47,263 nucleotides of DNA, from contig CAZSRX010000007.1 in NCBI GenBank assembly GCA_964609675.1, forward strand, positions 52,681 through 99,943, written 5' to 3'. The stretch comes from CAZSRX01 sp964609675 [NCBI: uncultured Bacteroidota bacterium] (GTDB taxonomy: Bacteria > CLD3 > SB21). A program made the position numbers and the translations under genes. The notes under the pieces are model-generated. The model did no database searches and was not told where the DNA came from. It saw only the letters and a program-made list of their open reading frames with translations. Below are positions 12,001 through 18,069 of the stretch, one piece after another (the stretch's first letter is position 1; every line of letters begins with the position of its first letter).

Positions 12001-12722
12001 GTAATTTTATTGATTCAGTATTTGTCTACTGGCGGGATACATTAATTGGACATTTCCAGAATACCAGCAGCAACAATGATACCCATACAGTGATCATCAA
12101 TAATCTGTACCGTTCCATGAGCAAACGGTTTGATAAAACAGCCCTCATTGCCTTCAATAATGGCCTGCTGACCTTCAAAGGCAAACCCGATACCGTGTGT
12201 TTCAGCGTGAAATTAAAAAACACCGCCGGTCCGGGGATCAGCAATTACCGGGTACGTCTGGCCGGTATAGACGCCTATGATTTTGACTCCCTATCCGTTT
12301 TTGCTCAGAGCAACAACCCGAGTGATTTTCCGGTGCCGGCCCTGGATCCGATGGGACGACCTGTATCCGACAGCACAGCCGACTTAAATACCATCACGGT
12401 GCGGGTCATTGACCAAAGCGGCTCGGGTCAGGAACAATTCAGTAATTTCCCGAATCCTTTCGGCAGCCAGGCTCGTCCCAGTACCCGTTTCGTGTTTGTT
12501 CCGGCACAAAATGATGAAAAAGCAACGATTGAAATTTATACTATGGCCGGCAATCTGGTTTGCAAAATAAGCCATCCTGTCAGAGCGCAGGAAATTCCTG
12601 ATGGTTTTGTTTGGTATGGCAAAAATAGCAGCGGCCAATATGTACGTAACGGCGTATATCTAGCCGTTCTTAAGGCAAAAGGTATGGGTAAACTTAAAAC
12701 CAAAGTGCTGGTTACTAAGTAG
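1..12722 (+). CDS. Giant secreted Ig-like repeat protein with T9SS/FlgD-like C-terminal domain (5' partial)
   Basis: The frame is open from the first bases of the window for about 4,239 codons. The beginning is cut off, because the first residues are already the second half of an Ig-like domain whose full version follows (the 'TTGLITV' strand recurs as 'KTGLITV' near nt 450). The protein is a string of bacterial Ig-like domains: invasin/Big_1-like modules (for example residues ~170-250, ~590-680, ~2000-2200) and CARDB/DUF11-like modules ('VTNSGG', 'VRNTGNS'). It is rich in D, S, T, N and V. The only cysteines I can find are near the C-terminus. No membrane anchor is seen. The last ~95 residues begin 'NFPNPF' and have the 'IYTMAGNLV...NGVYLAVLKA...KTKVLVTK' layout of type IX secretion or FlgD-like C-terminal domains. 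I infer a cell-surface or secreted adhesin/structural protein. A terminator follows directly. The N-terminus and signal peptide lie outside the window. Confidence 0.85.
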   Translation, partial: VEVAWDTVKVSEPGLSNFTATTSSLYIYHPTATGNGKIRVDYVNGSFRDTTGLITVIVGNPARLAIEISRNSTGFELLNDTLVIGDSIKVFAAIYDTKNNFISNTSVDWSLNQSLGNLTPSSSSDSVVFYPTTIGVTSINANSTLYNLTDKTGLITVWAGKPDSLRRLSAANDTVLPKQIVELNVKLIDSLKNPVRDSVVHFSIGSGGGTLNAFTDTTDQLGMASVKFTAPQSVGTSKIYATLATLTDTAKFTITVIPASLAYYTIIPSTYSDTAGAALTVTVTAYDVFDNQLADDTTQTRIDVYGTKSGLNGKGVGITPKFNVLTNGQHIAVIRDSVKENIQIKVTGRFDTTKTAITEIITIREASPFVADFYPDSLSNVQSGQLGVALIDSSALIVKDRFGNAVNDTITVLWLPTFTASVSPAIRTTATDGIARTKWTLRTATASNDTMFGIVPVIGDTLRFIANILATGNDTLIRVSALADTDTVNLRLDNAFRVYVEDEFSNPQSGVKITFTLFSAPGGTDSAGFVATNGDYVTTLDTLTDINGFAEAVFHLGTKTGRYVIRASNPALKNPAVYDTVMAVHDVPRKLQILSGNNQTIQAGSLTDTLKVRITDVYANPIDNSSQYIYWETIYNGLPLANAGLIDILPSPPQNFATLDSSVIGTTSHSMAIGRVRQLSGFDTVRVYLRNADTVLFRSTVVNRSADSVLVFAGNRMTGISNGSAVTLKTLVKDTFGNVVPSVFVRYQITSGNATFAGPDSSQTDANGISTIFIKPGNADSTIINAFTAGAAISSDFQLYTLVYKDSSLVPDRVRRDTSISFSVVVYNNGPNAIKLDTNATSFSFTDGNIVYRTYLQFGDSMIAGNSLDTLDFRSDTINVNITGNTYTPFITISGSVPSLSQDINGTLSTNPNELEVLGVEVVSVKTSAPKVFSRGDTIIVKIEVRNTGNSPMTNTDYGLKTLPAGILQRIGTLNTTPIPAKGFTVFEDTVHILPSAPEGWAYVNAYYFGQIGSTNFADTTATTIDSIFIQSAADLSYLPLSLTPVFVSEGQSVTLRVSVRNDSAASVTLNPSQTYLRFNTDSVFLNVSQVVSGNGDVTELVFKPLNLTLLSGAYAGTLYLSGSENGGIFADTLLLGTDSLRVQTAVTAVRLILDSVIIATDTSVQNNDSLRIRLKITNTAEAPAILDSLRLRYFISGNPANGYWEANRLFILPDTLNGGLSRYYDFDVNIAPTADTGSVVFDAYLRARDQNSKLVVQKSNANETDSVYVRTQSNVQITAVSTPTADTVSLGQTGIPMNVAVTNFGASPYRVNSIRMLFTIGLYDTSLTQSLPDTIYGYQTKTYNFTASVRNNSAVGLDSLGAMVSGVDVLNGKSSSVTARGLDTLRILSPTQILLTSVQTQPVFVSRRQDSILVRVTLKNNGASVGQIDTVRLKFYDVSSASEASGFTYNIYSDVSDTIAGSGSKTFDFKVSVGAAADTGKIVIDAVMSGFDIVSGLAFYDSGAVTTDYWMVQIPAEPLVDSVYTTPISATKGQQNIPVYVRVRNIGEANAVMDSVKLRYYYGASPDYASFNDTLVSPIGSVIAENGQTILYTFNADIFSSAPSGWVRIFAEAFGKDQNHLKPVLDTTKQKYDSLTVQSPPSLIYVANSLIPDTVNKATVVSFALDVVNTGEAALVLNASTTLILRDVDSLKVNLRDTIIVESGVRRQLVFNSATINLRADSVYYPELLMLGTENGNNYTAYLPITNDSVKVLSASVAAADSLNFYNFSGDYINKIAANDSFIVRLLVRNNGGATIKNLAPEPVSPALSGSSIPTLYAGPVPASVNLASGDSVRFEWRYKADSSGSANFAVRAKGKDATTDSVIASNNLNAFLTITPPFADTIYAVSPLTQSIPVYTATDLTVRITDKNNIPAQLDSIRFIVRSGSGGFNDTSRVTKDSIVYSNTEGNATIRLYTSALVDVNTVSAILLSTTDDSVQFTVSTVPRGISYLRLQSDTNWIAGEEDSVIVAAYDQFGNLATNATGNIQLTQVPVSAMTFTPGGIEPLINGMARFAGRDTLAKGQTQIKATASSTGTQLLSHLINIRHNEAYRFADTLINITGVAYGNSVKLTAKVEDRYGNAVKDTVIRFSVLHPAQNGVLLTPAVVLTDSLGEASATYRTGDSVGLNVVAATKAVPLVGSNDTIYFNITTDSLDANASYIAGSLTPNRITRNQTVAFRARFENTGTFPILLRGDSTYIEFGAGANYFRANLDTNINRAIGAQGYSEITFRSAAVNLLTGKYPSTMDSAVIVLWGTVFDSSTNDYDTLKFRFGNNVLDTLTVQEPAQLVINSVAITQTRAVRGQDSIRVQYTVTNSGGTTARTITLKDSFAVGGTDATSFWTLTGGDALDSLASMQVANLTRYYRVNTNAPLGMNALSVRVRGLDNNDPSQITIANSYNPDSVEIFRSAVLTAIADSFRIYQNGGVIANNTVSAGDTFELRMKVRNDSGSVVTNLTPMPNYPDTTGSGQITFLGAPYISKTYLNSGDSAVIGWLIRANNNDLGTVNFAVSAQAQDSVNNGVIVKSGTVNRLLTIKHAIVDTILIVGADTVITSANGSVPLTVELRDRYNNLVIDSSVTFIAEKDSGGFNPTRTLKNTTLRSGSDGRVRLTYYAPITVQTVTLKAYLPYNNGDTVRYIIPVKPDVTNYYTLQNSSVWIAGQRDSITIRAYDQYGNLNTLDTGTVLLTGLPQDSSGFAPSALSLNNGLAVTFGRNTKAQTGFRYKAESVNLTVQKLSDPITVLHTTAYRFQEPDSIYYNNVIVGKQRLLTATALDTFNNPVDNLPLRFSVLDGLNNGNLYGSTTSYDTITGLNGSVSVIYTTATDEGINYVSVKDVAGSLNDSVVYKLQTVNPIAESNYELISMDPDTVSRNQNTVFRIVVANYGPYSVKLIPDSTRLDFANLDSSLSLSVSLDTLTKVLDDSAFTQIQFRPVTVHLPVAQYPFTGHTTAQVRIVGSILDTASGKLDTVGFTKSFAGKDTLVVRKPAQIAITAVSFERDSAVAGQNGLIINYTVVNSGQNAAVNVNWTDRFFSGGADVTNQWNLTNSTIPASIDSGIWTFNRTYRLANRSRIAYHAIRSYTSAVDEYDNTRITADSLLNQDSIKIIRPYNVQVTETVIDTVYADSLINRNQIVRMRSRVNNFGDEPVRMVMHFQSTGRGLIETYEADTLQGNSVTYVNTGYFHVQDFKGVETYTALIDSLFSLMTGDTLNITDSIIGNTKTLTVQDSAKLKVEIFTQLNPPDTQIVVSDSAAFSVYLRVTNVGDASLSADSIPVRLRLPIDYRFSLTGSRDTLVYVTKNVIKSVTAYSLDSTLVFRSISAVFDTVRSDFPLDRNNLRKAITYNDSAVARIQTNKVGRLVPLAFTVVAPQGAVDQEVSTLQEFVVRSRVTSLNRLSNIVARLNLPPGFATYDSLTQRIIPGSGTIIDSVQWRIIAPINPAANQVLTIEYRGVDSTTGNIRKDTTSRLTINVVRRPELSLEASITAPAGATDDTISTGQLFTVSAVVRNLGASHVSSGFIRITNPPGFSLTGSQIDSQQFVVDDTVKWQVQAPNTPTFRAIYNKLLSKFTDGSTARWSIPLRNERKEKAHLTIDNKTDGLHTLLDALIATADMGIHISTLPRDTNTGLSATAIKQSDTIKITVVDSAIISGLNLNLSVSQNVSTGQTFTLRASFEQNPSMTGRTASVQLPGLYRLVPGDSLQKSISDNDTIVLWSVIAPENITGTDQRFDTLRVNMTARDRNTNNPVTASASRTFQLQSKAELTLLARITQPVNAQDNFVSKGQTFMVEVIVRKSGRAGVTGSGSVGLNPASLIVRNPAVMNENFRSALTLPVDTTYDLSANDSTAYWYITAPEDTVISHPIQFTFGSLRPKDINTDLTAFIVNDFANLYVSTEEKSMRVSRVPTRKDSNRTVFLGQRIDSMLVLKLENMSSTTNTNAIMTQSFRFIVEQYNPGGEYKYNRVAWSNFIDSVFVYWRDTLIGHFQNTSSNNDTHTVIINNLYRSMSKRFDKTALIAFNNGLLTFKGKPDTVCFSVKLKNTAGPGISNYRVRLAGIDAYDFDSLSVFAQSNNPSDFPVPALDPMGRPVSDSTADLNTITVRVIDQSGSGQEQFSNFPNPFGSQARPSTRFVFVPAQNDEKATIEIYTMAGNLVCKISHPVRAQEIPDGFVWYGKNSSGQYVRNGVYLAVLKAKGMGKLKTKVLVTK
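5274..7346 (+). repeat. Super-repeat unit A inside the giant protein gene (~691 codons)
   Basis: This segment (residues ~1758-2448) aligns module by module with the next ~697 residues. Paired landmarks are 'ADSLNFYNF' with 'ADSFRIYQNG', 'NWIAGEEDS' with 'VWIAGQRDS', 'NEAYRFADT' with 'TTAYRFQEP', and 'DPDTV/TPNRI-xRNQ' at the start of the CARDB-like part. The copies are diverged at protein level, so this is an old internal duplication. Boundaries are approximate. Confidence 0.7.
7347..9437 (+). repeat. Super-repeat unit B inside the giant protein gene (~697 codons)
   Basis: This is the second copy of the ~2.1 kb module. It ends where 'SIKIIRP' matches 'SVEIFRS' at the end of unit A. Single modules of the same kinds also occur upstream (nt ~3090-3480 and ~4920-5270), so the unit was probably assembled from smaller domains before it duplicated. 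Confidence 0.65.
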
Positions 12723-12745
12723 CAAAATCAAATATAATAATTATA

Positions 12746-12780
12746 AGTCTTTTTGTTAACAGACAAAAAGACTATTTTAT
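12746..12780 (+). terminator. Rho-independent terminator after the giant gene
   Basis: A perfect 11-bp stem (12746-12756 with 12763-12773, AGTCTTTTTGT/ACAAAAAGACT) closes a 6-nt loop and is followed by ATTTTATT. It starts 23 bp after the stop codon of the giant gene. Confidence 0.75.
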
Positions 12781-12808
12781 TGTGTAAAATAACAATTATT
12801 CTTATACT
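12780..12808 (+). promoter_or_regulatory. Possible sigma70-type promoter of lgt
   Basis: TTGTGT (12780-12785), a 17-bp spacer and TATACT (12803-12808) lie just after the terminator and about 38 bp before the lgt start. The -35 is weak and the -10 is good. Its placement between a terminator and a gene supports it. Confidence 0.4.
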
Positions 12809-12845
12809 TCGGCTGATTAACATAATTACTGAATAGGAGAATATC

Positions 12846-13628
12846 TTGATAGAATGGAATGCCAATCCCGAAATCTTTAACATCGGCGGTTTCGCCCTGA
12901 GATGGTACGGCCTGCTTTTTATGATGGGTTTTGTACTTGGATATTTTATTGCCCAATGGATGTTCAAATCGGAAAATAAGCCCGTTGCCCTGACCGATAA
13001 ACTGGTTGTGTATATGTTTTTTGGAACGCTAATCGGAGCCCGTCTGGGTCACTGTTTTTTCTATGAACCTTCATTTTATTTAAGCCACCCGATTGAAATA
13101 CTTAAAGTCTGGAAAGGGGGATTGGCCAGTCACGGAGGCACAATAGGGATTATTGTAGCGATTTACATTTATTCAAAAAACACTCCCAATCAACCGTTCT
13201 TGTGGGTTCTCGACCGCATGGCTATTGTTGGCGCTTTAGGTGCTTTTTTTATACGTATCGGCAATTTTTTTAATTCAGAAATTTTAGGAAAACCGGCGGA
13301 TGTACCCTGGGCGGTTATATTCAAAAAAGTGGATTCGGTTCCGAGACATCCCGCCATGCTTTATGAGGCGCTATCCTATTTGATTATCTTTAGTGTAATG
13401 ATAATGGTATATAGAAAAAACCCGAAAAACATGCGTCCCGGTTGGCTTGTGGGTGTATTATTATGTGGAATTTTCGGCGCCCGTTTCATGATCGAGTTTT
13501 TTAAAGAAAATCAGGCTCCGTTTGAGGCCGGTATGCCTTTAAATATGGGACAGTTGCTTAGTTTGTTGTTTATTACGCCGGGTTTATTCTTGCTGGCTAT
13601 GAATAAATTTAAACCTTATACTAAATGA
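12846..13628 (+). CDS. lgt: Prolipoprotein diacylglyceryl transferase
   Basis: Lgt moves a diacylglyceryl group from phosphatidylglycerol to the lipobox cysteine of prolipoproteins in the inner membrane. The 260-residue protein has the family's usual length and about seven hydrophobic segments. It contains 'ALRWYGLLFMMGF' near the N-terminus, 'GTLIGARLGHCFFYEP', 'WKGGLASHGG', 'RIGNFFNSEILGKP' (the Lgt signature region) and 'RHPAMLYEAL', followed by 'GARFMIEFFKENQ'. The start is TTG, chosen because AGGAGA lies about 7 bp upstream and the protein then begins right at the conserved N-terminus. It stands alone except for a small membrane gene 3 bp downstream. Confidence 0.95.
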   Translation: MIEWNANPEIFNIGGFALRWYGLLFMMGFVLGYFIAQWMFKSENKPVALTDKLVVYMFFGTLIGARLGHCFFYEPSFYLSHPIEILKVWKGGLASHGGTIGIIVAIYIYSKNTPNQPFLWVLDRMAIVGALGAFFIRIGNFFNSEILGKPADVPWAVIFKKVDSVPRHPAMLYEALSYLIIFSVMIMVYRKNPKNMRPGWLVGVLLCGIFGARFMIEFFKENQAPFEAGMPLNMGQLLSLLFITPGLFLLAMNKFKPYTK

Positions 13629-13631
13629 TTA

Positions 13632-14084
13632 ATGAGAAAACTATTTGTAGTTATAACCGCTTTGTACTTAATTGTACCTGCTGTTATGATTTTATTTCTG
13701 ATAAAAGAAGTCGACCGGATCTCTGACTCACCAAACAACTGTCTCAGTAACATCGCCCTAATCTATCCGTATTTATTTTATATCAATGTTATTTTAGGAG
13801 CTTGCTTGCTGGTCTTAACGGATTATATGTATCTTAAAAATATGTTAAGCGGTTTCTGGCTCTTGTTACCTCCTGTAATTTTTAGTGTTTTTTTATTTAT
13901 TGATTCAGCAATAATCCAGCAAAAAATCAATGAAATATTATCACTCTCTTCGGCCCCAAAAGATTCTTTTCCTTTAGGAATTATTGTAGCGGTATTATAT
14001 GTGTTTTTAGTACAGATTTTTTCTGTCTTTAATTTTTTGCTGTTATATATCCTGAAAAAATATCGACAAAAACTGACTATTTAA
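13632..14084 (+). CDS. Small four-helix membrane protein, unknown function
   Basis: I do not recognise this 150-residue protein. It has four hydrophobic segments (roughly residues 5-25, 46-64, 71-92 and 115-140) with short loops and a basic C-terminal tail ('KKYRQKLTI'). No catalytic motif is visible. It starts 3 bp after the lgt stop, so it is probably co-transcribed with lgt. Its 3' end overlaps by 8 bp the 3' end of the convergent TPR gene on the minus strand, and no terminator is visible between them. Confidence 0.7.
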   Translation: MRKLFVVITALYLIVPAVMILFLIKEVDRISDSPNNCLSNIALIYPYLFYINVILGACLLVLTDYMYLKNMLSGFWLLLPPVIFSVFLFIDSAIIQQKINEILSLSSAPKDSFPLGIIVAVLYVFLVQIFSVFNFLLLYILKKYRQKLTI

Positions 14085-14706
14085 TCAATTTTAAGCCGTC
14101 CTGCGCCGATGTATCGTCCGGTTTCATGAGTAAAGACTTCAGAAACATTACTTTAGCCTCTTTATATTTATTCAAAAAATAATAGGTCCAACCGAGCATG
14201 ATGGCCGAATCGTAATCAAACGGATAAAGATTGGATACCAGTTCAAAATGTTTAACCGCTTTACCGTAGTCCTTCCTGCCGTAATAAATAAGCCCGAGTC
14301 TGTAGTTAGCCAATGTATTTTTAGGATCTATATCGAGAATTTCTTTATATTGCGTTTCCACTTGCGCCCAGTTGCCCAAAGCGGCCGCCGGTAAAACCAA
14401 TCCGAACTTGGCCTCAAGCGAATAGGGCAGCAGCTTAATTGCCTTTTGATAATAACCAATAGATTCCGAGAATAATCCTGACATATAATGCAGCCAGCCT
14501 AATCTCAGATTCATCTCATATGAAGATTCCTCATAAACCGCCTTAATGGCTGTAATAGCCGCGTCATATTTTCCGTTTCTTTCAAAGATATAGCTGTCGC
14601 TGAATGCCTTGGTTTTGACTTCATCCTTATTTGTCGCATCAAGGTTTGTTACGCTACTAATAAGAAGCAGAATTAGTAAACCAACGGCAGATTTGTAAAA
14701 GTCCAT
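14077..14706 (-). CDS. Exported TPR protein, last gene of the PqqD/ATP-grasp operon
   Basis: The 209-residue protein has a signal-peptide-like N-terminus (hydrophobic residues ~8-18, possible cleavage near residue 24). About five TPR-like helical pairs follow (residues ~32-200), with typical 'LGWLHYMSGLFSESIGYYQKAI' and 'YRLGLIYYGRKDYGKAVKHF' patterns. It probably works in the periplasm as a binding scaffold. A strong AGGAGGT lies 5 bp before the ATG. The start overlaps the preceding gene by 34 bp, so the two are coupled. The TPR part resembles the N-terminal TPR region of that neighbour, which suggests that the two proteins act together at the envelope. The substrate or partner cannot be told from sequence. 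Confidence 0.85.
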   Translation of the reverse strand: MDFYKSAVGLLILLLISSVTNLDATNKDEVKTKAFSDSYIFERNGKYDAAITAIKAVYEESSYEMNLRLGWLHYMSGLFSESIGYYQKAIKLLPYSLEAKFGLVLPAAALGNWAQVETQYKEILDIDPKNTLANYRLGLIYYGRKDYGKAVKHFELVSNLYPFDYDSAIMLGWTYYFLNKYKEAKVMFLKSLLMKPDDTSAQDGLKLIK

Positions 14707-15857
14707 CGTAAACCTCCTGTTATTCCTTTATGGTGGTATGTTTGGGTTGTATATTTTTCTTCATCGGATAATGTCACTATGATTGAGAAATTCCGGGTTA
14801 ATAAAAAATAATTAATAACAGCAAAACGGTTTCTCAGTTCTTCATAGGAATTATAAATTATGGATGCGGATTTGTCCATATAATTCGTACGTTTACCTCC
14901 GGTGTATTCAGCCTCAATCCAGTATTTGCTGAACACCTTAAAACCTATCAGCGGATTCCAGACTTTTTGGCGTTTATTTATGGACTGTGAATCGTAATGA
15001 AGGGTGAATGTGTTTTTAATATATAAATACGCGTTTCCCAACGGATAAAAAACAAAATATGCTCCGATTTGTCTTTGATAATCATCTTCGCTTTTAAGAT
15101 AACCAATAAACGCTCCCGTTTTTAATAATTGATAATTAAACCCTGTTTCACCATAAAGCGCTAAAGATGTACTCTGATATCTTTGGACTTTAGCATTCAG
15201 TACATGCACCGCAGGCATAATGTACCAGTCTGGATTTATATAGTATGCCGCGGAAAGATAATACTGGTTTTGTGTGAGATTCTGTTGTTTATTGGCCGCT
15301 TCTTGATTAATGTAAGTATATTGATGAGTAATAAAAAAACGGTGGTTTATAGTATGCGACAAGGATATTGTTGCAGATAAAAAATCTCCTCGTAATCTTC
15401 TATCATTTGGTTTTTTATTTCCGATTTCTGCATACATCGCATCCACCGTATTGGGTTCAGGTAGAGGATTTTCATTGCCATTGGCGGACTGCATCTTAGG
15501 AATTAAAAATCTTGCCGATCCGGTTTGATTTGCATATAGATAAGCTGTATATAAACTTTTTACGGCATCCTGACTATATGGCTCAAATTCCATCGCTTTT
15601 TTAAAATGATTAACAGCCATTTTGTGTTTGTATTTAAATATATAAGACCATCCTATTCTTTGTCGTAAATAATAAAAATCAAACTTCTCTTTTATTGCTT
15701 CATTCGATAGTCTGATAACTGAATCCCAGTTTGCAAGAGTATAATGTTTATAGGTTACTATATCATAATAGTCTCGGTTAGTTTGAGCCTGTGAATATTT
15801 TTCATTAAAAACAAGTATTAATATAAATAAAATTAATGATTTATTTGTTCGGCCCAT
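14673..15857 (-). CDS. TPR plus outer-membrane beta-barrel protein (YaiO-like layout)
   Basis: The 394-residue protein begins with a signal peptide ending near 'YSQAQ' (residue ~25). Two or three TPR-like units follow (residues ~30-115: 'IGWSYIFKYKHKMAVNHFKKAMEFEPYS'). From residue ~155 it has alternating, aromatic-rich strands such as 'FFITHQYTYINQ', 'AYLYIKNTFTLHY' and 'YWIEAEYTGGKR', and it ends in 'LPLVY'. That is the look of an outer-membrane beta-barrel. The order of TPRs then barrel is that of YaiO-type outer-membrane proteins; this assignment rests on layout only. It overlaps the upstream UT-M23 gene by 25 bp and the downstream TPR gene by 34 bp. It could be the outer-membrane exit or anchoring point of the operon's product. 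Confidence 0.8.
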   Translation of the reverse strand: MGRTNKSLILFILILVFNEKYSQAQTNRDYYDIVTYKHYTLANWDSVIRLSNEAIKEKFDFYYLRQRIGWSYIFKYKHKMAVNHFKKAMEFEPYSQDAVKSLYTAYLYANQTGSARFLIPKMQSANGNENPLPEPNTVDAMYAEIGNKKPNDRRLRGDFLSATISLSHTINHRFFITHQYTYINQEAANKQQNLTQNQYYLSAAYYINPDWYIMPAVHVLNAKVQRYQSTSLALYGETGFNYQLLKTGAFIGYLKSEDDYQRQIGAYFVFYPLGNAYLYIKNTFTLHYDSQSINKRQKVWNPLIGFKVFSKYWIEAEYTGGKRTNYMDKSASIIYNSYEELRNRFAVINYFLLTRNFSIIVTLSDEEKYTTQTYHHKGITGGLRWTFTNLPLVY

Positions 15858-18043
15858 ATTTTTTCTTGATTGCCTTTTATTACAGTTATATTAAAAATAA
15901 GGTTGTCTTTTACTTCTATCATAAGATTATGATTTTGAAATGGATAATTAAGGTAATTACAGGACACACGGCTCTTTATAAGGATGCTTGAAGGATACTC
16001 TAAATTATCCGTTTCTTCATAGATGGTTTCGATAGTGTTTCGCTGAATCTGATAAAATGGAGAAATAAAATCCTGTAGGGCTCCGAAAATTCTTATTCCC
16101 ATATCTGTAATATTTAACTCATCGTTTAGTACCATTCTTGGATAAAATCCTAAAGCAATCTGATGCGAGGCGAGATAAAAGTAATATAGAAGCGATTCCT
16201 GTTTACCATAGAAGCTGACGAAATAAAACATTTGACCGTCATTGATAAAATACGCTACGGAACCGGTTTCAAAACAATAAATATAGGGGTTATTATACAT
16301 ATCAACCCTAACTTCCCATGTGTTTAGGGTCTCACGATTGTTTTTAAATACTTTAAATGTCATTTGTTGCCCTAGAACAAATGCAAATGCGTTTTTCAAC
16401 AAGTCACTGACCTGCAAATTACTGACGCATTCGTCTTTATTCGGGATATCGTTGGCATGGAACTCAAATTCTTTCTCTTTTCGGACTAAATAGTACCCGA
16501 GCGGGTAGGGCAATGTTCCTGAACCGACATAGGGTGTTGATTGTAGTTGAAAATGAAGATGCGGTTCTGGAGAACGCCCCGAGTTGCCGCAATATCCGAT
16601 TAATTCGCTTTTGTGAATGTATGCGTTTTTTTGGACTTTAATATCTTTATGCAAATGGCATAATTTGGAATATAATCCCTCCGCATGCTTAATAATAACC
16701 AGATTTCCCCAGTTTTCATGTAGGTTAACAGCGCCGATGGGGTTGTCTTCCACATGGTTTACGATTTCTATAACCCAACCGTCTGCCGGAGCTATTATAG
16801 GTAATTTATAACAATAATAATCCTCTTTTTCAGAGCCGGAACCTTGATAAGTTCTGTTTTCTTTGTCTTTAATCGAAAAATCCCACGCGTGATTCCATTT
16901 ATCTTTGTGGGTTATGGCGCCGTTATGGCCTTGGGTAACCGCCCATTCGCCGTAAAAGGGCAATGATAACAAAACAGCAGGTTTTTTTCCAAATCGAAAT
17001 TGCCTGATTCGGTGCGTATAAAGGTTTTTTTCCGGGCTAAAATGTTGTATGGGTACCGGACTGATTAATCGTACAATAGTCCTGGACCTCAGCGCAACTA
17101 TTAATAATAAAACTATAATATTGAAAGGCAATGATAAAATGGGCAATTGGTAGGGCTCAAAAATATGGATGGAACATATTACCAGTATGGCATTAACCGG
17201 CGTTATAACAATTACTGTGAGATAAGACCAAAAATCCGGGATAAAAAAGATTCCTCCAATTGCAATAGCGGTTAAAATAAAATTAAATCCAAAAAAACTA
17301 TAACTGACATTAAGTATTTGCTCCGATTCAAGAATATTGAAAAAAAACCAACCTGAATAGAATCCAATGAAAGACAGTGTAAATGCAATTCGGGAGGCTA
17401 TTAAGAGGCCCAGGGCGATAAGTATGCCGGAAATAATGTCGTGCTGAAATATTATCGAAGCCAGCGATCGGAAATATACTTCTAAACTTAGGGGTAATGA
17501 TATATTCAGAGCGTCTTCGTAGACGCGAAGAAGGGCCGAACCGCCTACAGAGGCAACCTCACTGGCTGTATATATTCCACGAACACTTAATTCAAGCGCT
17601 CCGAATTCCCTCGTAGCCAGGATAACAATCCATGCTCCCAGAAGAAATGGAATGCTTAATATCGGAAGTTGAGAGGTAGTAGAATTCTGTAAAAGCCAAA
17701 TTGTTAAAAAAAGGGTTAGTAGTGATGAAAAAAATATAATGGCCAATAATGCCACATTGAAATCAAAATATGCTCCCAATGTTAATCCTACCAATAAGGA
17801 ATTAAAACCATAGATACCTTCTTTAATAATAAAATTATCATAATTTAGAAAATAAGATATTAAGTTACTGATTATAATAGAAATAATTCCACACAGACCA
17901 ATATTGTAGTCTACAAAAGAAGATAGTAGTATTATGAATGCATAAAATTTATTTTTTGACAGGAATATCTGGGAATAGCTGTTTATTATTCCGAAAAGTT
18001 GGATATTGATGAAAGAAGATGTAAAAAAACGCTTTAAATTCAT
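15833..18043 (-). CDS. Urea-transporter-like channel fused to an M23 metallopeptidase domain
   Basis: Residues ~1-330 are about ten hydrophobic segments with the urea-transporter hallmark 'GIYGFNSLLVGLTLGAYF' (residues ~76-93) and a second, inverted-repeat-like half around residues 195-320 ('GFNFILTAIAIGG'). Residues ~355-515 form an M23/LytM-type domain: 'TQGHNG...THKDKWNHAWDF' (likely zinc ligands H379 and D388), 'HLH' at ~463-465 and 'SPEPHLHFQL' with H495/H497. About 220 more residues follow that I cannot assign. The catalytic residues look intact. M23 enzymes cut peptidoglycan cross-links or related peptides, and UT proteins pass urea and small amides. The join of the two in one chain is unusual. 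The gene starts 26 bp after the decarboxylase and overlaps the barrel gene by 25 bp. Whether it transports urea at all is open. Confidence 0.85.
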   Translation of the reverse strand: MNLKRFFTSSFINIQLFGIINSYSQIFLSKNKFYAFIILLSSFVDYNIGLCGIISIIISNLISYFLNYDNFIIKEGIYGFNSLLVGLTLGAYFDFNVALLAIIFFSSLLTLFLTIWLLQNSTTSQLPILSIPFLLGAWIVILATREFGALELSVRGIYTASEVASVGGSALLRVYEDALNISLPLSLEVYFRSLASIIFQHDIISGILIALGLLIASRIAFTLSFIGFYSGWFFFNILESEQILNVSYSFFGFNFILTAIAIGGIFFIPDFWSYLTVIVITPVNAILVICSIHIFEPYQLPILSLPFNIIVLLLIVALRSRTIVRLISPVPIQHFSPEKNLYTHRIRQFRFGKKPAVLLSLPFYGEWAVTQGHNGAITHKDKWNHAWDFSIKDKENRTYQGSGSEKEDYYCYKLPIIAPADGWVIEIVNHVEDNPIGAVNLHENWGNLVIIKHAEGLYSKLCHLHKDIKVQKNAYIHKSELIGYCGNSGRSPEPHLHFQLQSTPYVGSGTLPYPLGYYLVRKEKEFEFHANDIPNKDECVSNLQVSDLLKNAFAFVLGQQMTFKVFKNNRETLNTWEVRVDMYNNPYIYCFETGSVAYFINDGQMFYFVSFYGKQESLLYYFYLASHQIALGFYPRMVLNDELNITDMGIRIFGALQDFISPFYQIQRNTIETIYEETDNLEYPSSILIKSRVSCNYLNYPFQNHNLMIEVKDNLIFNITVIKGNQEKIWAEQINH

Positions 18044-18069
18044 TGTATTAATTTTATTAATAAAATTAG

